28,077 nt of DNA from a virus, in IMG/VR virus record IMGVR_UViG_3300009158_000160, positions 1-28,077 of that record. One strand, written 5' to 3'. Positions 23,208 through 28,077 of this stretch are shown here, one piece after another. The notes under the pieces are model-generated. The model had not been told where the DNA came from. It was given only the letters and a program-made list of their open reading frames with translations, and ran no database searches. The translations under genes and the position numbers were made by a program. Each line of letters starts with the position of its first letter. The stretch's first letter is position 1.

Positions 23208-23597
23208 CTAGCCTTCCATTTGATACCTGGCACCCAAATGCCGGTAATACTGGTTATTTTCAACTGTCACATAGGTAATCGGCGCGCGCCTGGCAATCTG
23301 ATAACTTTGTCCGTATCCGCCCAGAAGGACGGCATCAAACCGGTCTGCAGCGGATTGCAGGTTATCCAGGTCCTCTATGCTGCCAACTGCACGCACAACC
23401 AGTTCGTAAACCGTCATCACTACTGCCGCCCCAACCCCCAGTTCATCTCTGGCGGATTGAATGCTGATCACCACAAATGGCAGGATGGCAGCCATTGGCG
23501 CAACATAGCGATACACGCGCCCGGCCACGATCTCCTGCAGCGCAGTATCCGCCAGTAAAGCGCCCTCAACCAGGTCTTCAGCTTCCAGTGGTTTCAT
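23208..23597 (-). CDS. Tail terminator-like protein
   Basis: 129 residues, starting 20 bases inside the previous gene with GGAG seven bases upstream. Alpha/beta sequence beginning with a helix and then RVYRYVAPMAAILPFVVISI, followed by a second strand (TVYELVVRAVGS) and a helix-strand repeat, resembles DUF3168 and related tail-terminator folds. These cap the tail tube at the head side. The position between the connector and the gp10-like protein supports it. Sequence is too divergent for a firm name. Confidence 0.65.
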   Translation of the reverse strand: MKPLEAEDLVEGALLADTALQEIVAGRVYRYVAPMAAILPFVVISIQSARDELGVGAAVVMTVYELVVRAVGSIEDLDNLQSAADRFDAVLLGGYGQSYQIARRAPITYVTVENNQYYRHLGARYQMEG

Positions 23598-23931
23598 CGT
23601 AATACTCCACTTTCATTTGAACGCCTTTAATCGTGCGCTTGGCGCGAAAATACCGGCACTGGCGCATGGCCATGGCATGCGCGCTGTCTGTTTCATACAC
23701 TGCGCCATTGGCGACGAAATTGGCGGCTTTTTCTTCCCAAATATCGGCGGCCGCCGCGTTCAGGTCATAGGTTGGCGTCCATTCGCTATCATCCGGGTCA
23801 TAGCCGGATGAGTCCATCAGGGGATACGTTTCGATATACGTCGCCATGTCCGCGTCGCTATATGGTGAGGTATCCCCGCTTTCGGCTGTCATTCTACGCA
23901 CTCGGATGATTTGTTCTGCAGTCGCTGCCAT
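23578..23931 (-). CDS. Head-tail connector (adaptor) protein
   Basis: 117 residues with AGGTG before the ATG. It begins with a short helix (TAEQIIRVRRMTAES), has an acidic Tyr/Asp-rich middle (YSDADMATYIETY) and a helical region with NAAAADIWEEKAANF, matching gp6-type adaptor proteins that bind under the portal. The gene follows the head genes and precedes the tail terminator-like gene. Confidence 0.7.
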   Translation of the reverse strand: MAATAEQIIRVRRMTAESGDTSPYSDADMATYIETYPLMDSSGYDPDDSEWTPTYDLNAAAADIWEEKAANFVANGAVYETDSAHAMAMRQCRYFRAKRTIKGVQMKVEYYDETTGS

Positions 23932-23952
23932 GATTCACCTGTTTTATTAATC

Positions 23953-23982
23953 CAACCCCAGGACGCTTTAGCCCTGGGGTTG
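23953..23982 (-). other. Hairpin after the decoration protein gene
   Basis: CAACCCCAGG (23953-23962) pairs perfectly with CCTGGGGTTG (23973-23982) across 10 bases, between the head genes and the connector gene. No T-tract follows in either direction. It may stabilise or attenuate the capsid mRNA, so that more head protein than connector protein is made. Confidence 0.6.
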
Positions 23983-24013
23983 CTTGGCCCACGTTACACT
24001 TTGAGCAAGTACA

Positions 24014-24388
24014 TTAGCAACGCACCCACTGGATGTAGGCCTTGCCCACCAGGCCAGCCGCGGCACCGCTGGCCTTGCTGATGGTTAGATATTTGCTGCT
24101 GGTCCACTTCACCACGGCCAGACCGTTCGTGCCCTGGTTTTCAATATTGTCGAAAGTCCCGGCAGCCGTACCAACATCCAGCCCATCAATCAGCGTGTCA
24201 TTGCTGGTCGTCCCGTTGGCTGCTACCCCGGCATCCACCGTGCAAGCGCCGGTGCTTTTCGTGGTCACATCCAGCACGAGCCGGGTCACGATCAGATCCG
24301 CGCCTTCCGGGTTGGCCAGGCTCAATACACCGCCCGCAGTATCCAGGGCGGCCAAATCCACAACATAAGCACCTTTACCTTCAGGCAT
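24014..24388 (-). CDS. Probable head decoration protein
   Basis: 124 residues with a strong AGGAGGTGAGAA before the ATG, directly after the major capsid gene. The sequence is beta-rich, Gly/Ala/Thr/Val-dominated and nearly lysine-free (LIVTRLVLDVTTKSTGACTV), ending in YIQWVRC. Small beta proteins at this place usually decorate or stabilise the capsid. It could alternatively be a head fibre or spike protein. The strong ribosome site suits a protein needed in hundreds of copies. Confidence 0.55.
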   Translation of the reverse strand: MPEGKGAYVVDLAALDTAGGVLSLANPEGADLIVTRLVLDVTTKSTGACTVDAGVAANGTTSNDTLIDGLDVGTAAGTFDNIENQGTNGLAVVKWTSSKYLTISKASGAAAGLVGKAYIQWVRC

Positions 24389-24398
24389 TTCTCACCTC

Positions 24399-25349
24399 CT
24401 AGGCTACAAGCACCGCGAACGGGTAACGGGTGGAGCCGTTGCTGTTCACACGGTTGATAATATTCGGCACGGCAAAACCCAAACGCATGGTCAACTGCAG
24501 GGCAGCCATGCGCTGTTGCATCAGGTTGAAAACGATGGCCCCATTGCGGTCCTGGATAATGCCTTCGGTAAAGACCTCAAAGCTTATATCCTGGCGTACG
24601 GAATATTTGATTTCTTTCCAAGCGCCAGCAATCATCTTGTAGGTCGCATTGGTAATACCGGTAGTCGGGAACCAGCATGGCGAACCACCCAGCATGTAGC
24701 GATCGGCGGCTGCCGGGTCAGTGTTGAAAATTGGCTGCTTGTTCGTATCCACAGTGCCGCGTATCGAGGATTTCATGCTAAGGTTCGAAAGCACGCCATC
24801 AACAGCGAAACCATCTTCTTCGACCTTTGCAAAGACACCGCCCTCTCCCAGGAGAGCCAGGTACAGGTTGGTAAAGCCTGCCAGGCTCACGTTATGACTG
24901 GCCGCAACAGCGGCTGTCACAATCGCGGTGGGCCAGGTGGATGGCTTGTTGGTGCCGTACAACTGAGCGTTATCAATGGCGGCACCTGCCGCAGTGATCA
25001 GTTCCTTCTTTACCTCGTCCCAAATCGGGATCTTGGCATCCGAAATGGTTGTGCGTGGAACGGGTACGATCACTGCCAGTTCTTCGGCGTAAATCGAAAC
25101 ATCCGCCCAGTTGACCTCGGTGGTTTCAGAAAGTCCAGTTTCACCAGGTGGGGTAGTGCTGTTGGGAAAAGAAGCGGAGGCCAGCGCGCTGAGCACCGGC
25201 ATTTTCTGCTCATACGCAGTCATATTGCGCAGGCGATCAGCTTGCCGCATCAAGAATGACTGCTGGGCAACGCCGTTAATCAAATCGTACGAAACTTCAG
25301 GGGGCACGACCGATGCGACATCGCTGCGGCCGATAACATTGTTATACAT
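24399..25349 (-). CDS. Major capsid protein (HK97 fold)
   Basis: 316 residues with AAGGAG eight bases before the ATG. The pattern is typical of HK97-like capsid proteins without a fused scaffold: an N-terminal VVPPEVSYDLINGVAQQSFL arm, then a VPVPRTTISDA strand and IPIWDEVKKELITAAGAAID helix (spine region), then the A-domain with GSPCWFPTTG and a C-terminal MRLGFAVPNIINRV. It is preceded by a separate scaffold gene and followed by a decoration protein gene. It forms the icosahedral shell. Confidence 0.92.
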   Translation of the reverse strand: MYNNVIGRSDVASVVPPEVSYDLINGVAQQSFLMRQADRLRNMTAYEQKMPVLSALASASFPNSTTPPGETGLSETTEVNWADVSIYAEELAVIVPVPRTTISDAKIPIWDEVKKELITAAGAAIDNAQLYGTNKPSTWPTAIVTAAVAASHNVSLAGFTNLYLALLGEGGVFAKVEEDGFAVDGVLSNLSMKSSIRGTVDTNKQPIFNTDPAAADRYMLGGSPCWFPTTGITNATYKMIAGAWKEIKYSVRQDISFEVFTEGIIQDRNGAIVFNLMQQRMAALQLTMRLGFAVPNIINRVNSNGSTRYPFAVLVA

Positions 25350-25362
25350 AACTCAATCTCCT

Positions 25363-25899
25363 TTATCTGAGTTGTCCACGGATGTAATCATCCATATTGG
25401 GCTTTGCATTTGGCTGCGAATTCGTCCCGGACCCACCGTTATTGCTCTGGCTGCTCTTGCCGCCAAACAACTCCGGATAAGTCCGACGCATGGCCTCAAA
25501 ATCTACCGACCCATCTCTTTTGAAAAGATCATCAGTGGTAGCGGCCATATAAGCCAGCTTTAGGTTATTCACCCCGGCGGTGGCTGCGCCTTCATAAAAC
25601 GCGCTTTTGCGATTGCTCTCAGTCACCTGGTTGGCCAGTTCGCTCAGGCGCTTCTCGCTCTCTGAGCCCTTCTCGGCCTTCGAGGCTGCATCCCGCAGAC
25701 TCTTTTCCAGTTCCTTATTGCGATCACGTTCCGCGCTCAGGGCGGTTTTCAGACCGCTGGCATGCGTGTTTAGCAAGCCTTTCACATCATCGCCCTGTTG
25801 TTCCAGCCAGGCATCAAACTGAAGCGGCTGACTTCCCGTCTGCCCGTTCGGATCACCTTGCTGGTTGCTGCTGTTGCCTTGATTATTCTCGTCTGACAT
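25363..25899 (-). CDS. Capsid scaffold protein
   Basis: 178 residues from the ATG with AGGGAG upstream; a longer reading frame would start inside the terminator hairpin and is rejected. The N-terminus is Gln/Asn/Gly-rich and disordered (DENNQGNSSNQQGDPNGQTG), the middle a coiled coil (LSAERDRNKELEKSLRDAAS to SELANQVTESNRK), and the C-terminus a Lys/Arg-bearing tail. This is the architecture of phage scaffolds, which bind the major capsid protein through the C-terminus and are lost before DNA packaging. The gene lies directly before the major capsid gene. Confidence 0.85.
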   Translation of the reverse strand: MSDENNQGNSSNQQGDPNGQTGSQPLQFDAWLEQQGDDVKGLLNTHASGLKTALSAERDRNKELEKSLRDAASKAEKGSESEKRLSELANQVTESNRKSAFYEGAATAGVNNLKLAYMAATTDDLFKRDGSVDFEAMRRTYPELFGGKSSQSNNGGSGTNSQPNAKPNMDDYIRGQLR

Positions 25900-25931
25900 C
25901 TCGTCATCTCCCTGGCATCTCGCCATAAGTA

Positions 25932-25969
25932 AATAAAAAACGCCCTGACACAATCTCTGTGTCAGGGCG
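25932..25969 (-). terminator. Rho-independent terminator between immunity and scaffold genes
   Basis: A perfect 12-bp stem CGCCCTGACACA/TGTGTCAGGGCG (25941-25952, 25958-25969) with a 5-base loop is followed in the minus direction by TTTTTTATT. It ends the MuF-toxin and immunity transcript only about 33 bases before the scaffold ATG. Capsid genes must therefore be reached by readthrough, antitermination or a promoter hidden here. Confidence 0.88.
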
Positions 25970-26095
25970 CTCATCTCCTGGGGTAGTCCCACAAATAGCG
26001 CAGGACTTGCTTGATATATCCTTATTTTACAATAAAACTAATAAATTTAAAAGGACCCAAACAAATAAAAAAAGACCTGGTATCGAGATAATTAA

Positions 26096-26410
26096 TCATT
26101 TATTCTTTTCCAACTTATCCAAAAACGCATCTATTTCTTCGGGATATCTGTAGTTCTTTGCCAATATTTCTGGCTTCAATTTCTTAGTTCTTTTTATCAA
26201 ATCTATGAAAATATTTAATTGCGTTGCAGTCAAATTCTCATAGCTTTTTTCCAAAATAACCAAGATATAGGTATGTAGTAATAAAGCCCAATCCGTACTC
26301 ATCAAATCAAATTGGCGATCTGAAGCGCCCATTTCTAAATCCTCTTCAAAATCATCCAACTCATTTTGTATACTACTCAACAATCCTTCAATGTCTATTA
26401 TCGTATCCAT
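26096..26410 (-). CDS. Second candidate immunity protein (paralogue)
   Basis: 104 residues with AAGGA six bases before the ATG. It is acidic, small and helical. It is clearly related to the protein encoded just before it: the C-terminal 34 residues align without gaps with about 16 identities (common pattern DL-KR-K-LK--IL-K-Y-YP--I). Both genes are AT-rich compared with the capsid genes. Duplicated, diverged immunity genes behind a toxin are typical of polymorphic toxin systems, where extra copies protect against related toxins. Family not recognised; the role is inference from the position behind the MuF-toxin and before a terminator. Confidence 0.7.
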   Translation of the reverse strand: MDTIIDIEGLLSSIQNELDDFEEDLEMGASDRQFDLMSTDWALLLHTYILVILEKSYENLTATQLNIFIDLIKRTKKLKPEILAKNYRYPEEIDAFLDKLEKNK

Positions 26411-26481
26411 AAATCATCCTTAACTTCTTTCAAAATATATTCCTTTTCAAATGTCAATCATTACTCAGTCTAGCCAATATA

Positions 26482-26787
26482 TTAAATATCAACTTTTTCA
26501 ATCACATCCGGGTACTCATAACCCTTCTGTAGAATGTAAGCTTTAAGGATTTTCAACCGCTTTACTAAGTCTCGTAGTTGATTTATTTGGCCTGAATTTA
26601 GTTCGTCCTTGTGCTTAATTAAGGCTTCAATATCTCCTACCATTAAAAAATACCAGTCAAATTTATTGATTTCCCATTCAGCATCAAGAATTTTCTCCCC
26701 ATATTCAATGCGTTCCTCAAACGCTTCTATTTCTGCGCTTGAGGTGCGTAAGCATGAGTCAATATTTATTTTAATTTCCGCAACCAT
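26482..26787 (-). CDS. First candidate immunity protein, overlapping the toxin gene
   Basis: 101 residues. Its ATG lies 22 bases inside the end of the toxin domain gene, with AGAGG just upstream, so it is co-translated with the toxin. It is acidic and helical (AEIEAFEERIEYGEKI, then INKFDWYFLMVGDIEALIKH), with no membrane segment, fitting a cytoplasmic inhibitor that binds the toxin domain. The overlap, AT-richness, size and duplicated neighbour make it the best candidate for the cognate antidote. No named family is recognised. Confidence 0.75.
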   Translation of the reverse strand: MVAEIKINIDSCLRTSSAEIEAFEERIEYGEKILDAEWEINKFDWYFLMVGDIEALIKHKDELNSGQINQLRDLVKRLKILKAYILQKGYEYPDVIEKVDI

Positions 26788-28077
26788 ATAACCTCTTTTA
26801 GACTATTTAAAAACGCTTCTATTTCTTTTTCAATTATATGCCCACTTACCCATTTTTTGCGGCTTAACCGATACACAGTCCCAATAAATTGAACTTCATT
26901 ATTTACAAGGATGCTACCAATAAATAGATATTCTTTTTCGCCAAGCATGCTCGCAGATATTATCGCACCGTGAGGGTCTAAAATTGATTTGCGTAAATAG
27001 CCAACATAGTCATTGTAAGATGTATCTATAGGCCAATACGAGCTTTTACGAACATGGCGAAGATAATGTTCATACCCCGTATGCATCATTTCTCCGCGAT
27101 GCAGTATCTCTCCATTTACCTCAACACCCTCATATTTTTGTTTGACAATAATATTCTTAACTTCATCAAACCCAACTTCTGCGATCTCCCTTTTCAACGA
27201 TTCAATTTCCGCCGGAGTCAAATTCGTATTTCCCCAGGCATACGAACTGACTGGTACTTGGATCGCCACCTGGTTTGTTCCTGCCCCAGATCCAACCCGG
27301 CCGGGTTGGCTTACTCCAGCAACAGCCGCCATCCCAACATTCCCAGCTCCAGAAGCTGCTTTTCCTGCGGTTTTTTGCGCCACCCCACCAGCCCCAACCG
27401 GTTTCCAATAACTTCCCCAGGTATCATCCTGGTGAAACTTTACCAGGTCGCGCACGTCCAGCCCTTTGTTCTGCCACTTCTCAAATACCCCCGGCCCGAG
27501 AATCGATTGCTGCATGGTTTTGCTTTGCTTCAAAAACCACTCTTCCCCGGTCTCCCAGGTGGGCTCATCCTCCCCATCCACGCACGGCACCAGCGTGCAC
27601 CTCCCGTTCGGATGATCCTCCAGCGGCACATCGATCGGATACTTCTTCCCATCTTCCAGCAGGCAGGCAATACACGTCCTTTCGCTCTTCGCCGCCAGGC
27701 GCTTGTAATAATGCACCAGCCCGCTGGCCTCATACGCCATGCGCGTCGAAGTCCGCATCGCCCTCAGTTGCTCTGTCCTGGCAACCCGCAAAGCCCGCTC
27801 ATACCCCAGCGCCAGCCCATCGCGCATGGCCCTGGCCGTCTTGACCGGGTTCCAGCCCTGGGTGATGGCCTGGCCCAGCTTGCTCACAATCCCATCCACA
27901 GCATCGATGCTCAACCCCGCCAGGTACTCCTGCAGGGTGCCGCCATCCGCCGTCATACCGGCCATGATCTCGAAGGTGCGCACCGGCAGGCGATTGAAGC
28001 TCACACCCAGTTGTTTGTCGGCCGCCTGCCAACTATCCACCGCGATCTCCAGCTTGCGCCTGGCGATCAGGTCGGCC
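26766..28077 (-). CDS. MuF-type minor head protein with C-terminal toxin-like domain, 5' end outside the window
   Basis: The frame is open to the right edge (at least 436 residues); residues below are counted from the GTG at 28040. Residues about 1-160 are the Mu gpF (MuF) C-terminal region: a helical segment (RALRVARTEQLRAMRTSTRM), then Cys123-x2-Cys126, EDHPNGRC (His143, Cys148) and Cys153. A Gly/Ala/Val-rich linker (about 215-265) leads to an AT-rich last 150 residues with GYEHYLRHVRKSSYW, a YNDYVGYLRKS helix and a VQFIGTVYRLSRKKWVSGHI strand pair. Alternating helix and strand with His325, His329 and Lys/Arg-rich ends suggest a BECR-type ribonuclease domain like those attached to MuF proteins, but this is inference. 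MuF proteins are injected with the DNA or sit at the portal, so the toxin could be delivered by the virion. Confidence 0.82.
   Translation of the reverse strand, partial: ADLIARRKLEIAVDSWQAADKQLGVSFNRLPVRTFEIMAGMTADGGTLQEYLAGLSIDAVDGIVSKLGQAITQGWNPVKTARAMRDGLALGYERALRVARTEQLRAMRTSTRMAYEASGLVHYYKRLAAKSERTCIACLLEDGKKYPIDVPLEDHPNGRCTLVPCVDGEDEPTWETGEEWFLKQSKTMQQSILGPGVFEKWQNKGLDVRDLVKFHQDDTWGSYWKPVGAGGVAQKTAGKAASGAGNVGMAAVAGVSQPGRVGSGAGTNQVAIQVPVSSYAWGNTNLTPAEIESLKREIAEVGFDEVKNIIVKQKYEGVEVNGEILHRGEMMHTGYEHYLRHVRKSSYWPIDTSYNDYVGYLRKSILDPHGAIISASMLGEKEYLFIGSILVNNEVQFIGTVYRLSRKKWVSGHIIEKEIEAFLNSLKEVIWLRKLK

Noticed and set aside
26000-26095. Possible promoter in the AT-rich gap after the second immunity gene
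   Set aside because: The TAAAAT near 26030 lacks a convincing -35, and its transcript would meet the terminator at once.
1-28077. CRISPR array, tRNA or rRNA genes, insertion sequences
   Set aside because: No regularly spaced direct repeats with unique spacers, no cloverleaf-like segments and no transposase genes with terminal repeats were seen.

Overview
The window is almost entirely the genome of a tailed, temperate siphovirus with an HK97-type capsid, as a prophage or a phage contig. It shows a minor head protein, scaffold, major capsid protein, head-tail connectors, tail tube, frameshifted tail chaperone, tape measure, distal tail, tail hub and tail fibre in canonical order on the minus strand. 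A plus-strand lysogeny block and a minus-strand early/replication block follow. Base composition is moderate (about 50% GC by eye), with AT-rich islands. The host cannot be proven from the sequence. Codon habits, the many CCAGG/CCTGG words and the look of the small proteins remind me of Chloroflexota (Anaerolineae) prophages, but that is a low-confidence inference. Terminase and portal would lie beyond the right edge. No endolysin, holin or DNA polymerase is visible.

Layout, right to left along the main (minus) transcript: (1) 28077-26096, a MuF-type minor head protein whose gene runs off the right edge and carries an AT-rich, toxin-like C-terminal domain, followed by two paralogous small acidic proteins (candidate immunity proteins) and a strong terminator. 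(2) 25899-24014, scaffold, major capsid protein and a probable decoration protein. (3) 23931-22782, head-tail connector and tail-completion proteins. (4) 22767-21221, tail tube and the G/G-T tail chaperone pair with an A8 slippery site. (5) 21056-13548, tape measure, distal tail protein, hub, fibre, fibre-assembly protein and a small unknown. Genes here are tightly coupled, with many TAATG, TGATG and ATGA overlaps.

The plus-strand block (9367-13536) holds a short Cro/CI-like repressor, a small membrane protein, a HipA-like kinase coupled to a DUF3037-like protein (cargo, possibly defence or toxin-antitoxin) and a large serine recombinase. It meets the tail operon at a shared bidirectional terminator that contains the recombinase stop codon. 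Divergent from the repressor, a consensus-like promoter (TTGACA-16-TATACT) with a 16-bp palindrome in its spacer drives the minus-strand early operon.

The early block (9240-1) has small unknown proteins, a tyrosine recombinase followed by two tiny coupled genes (40 and 31 codons), a probably frameshifted gene, a Cys-rich protein, a gap full of inverted repeats, a TOPRIM primase with a degenerate zinc site, and a P-loop replication ATPase. Then comes a 371-bp gene-free region crowded with GTTCATTAA-like iterons (candidate origin). A cassette of a basic peptide, a zinc-ribbon protein, a lipoprotein-like protein and two membrane proteins follows, the last running off the left edge. A 36-bp alternating pyrimidine-purine tract separates the last two.

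The best candidate for an undescribed system is the capsid-associated MuF-toxin with duplicated immunity genes. The HipA-like/DUF3037 pair and the iteron origin come next.
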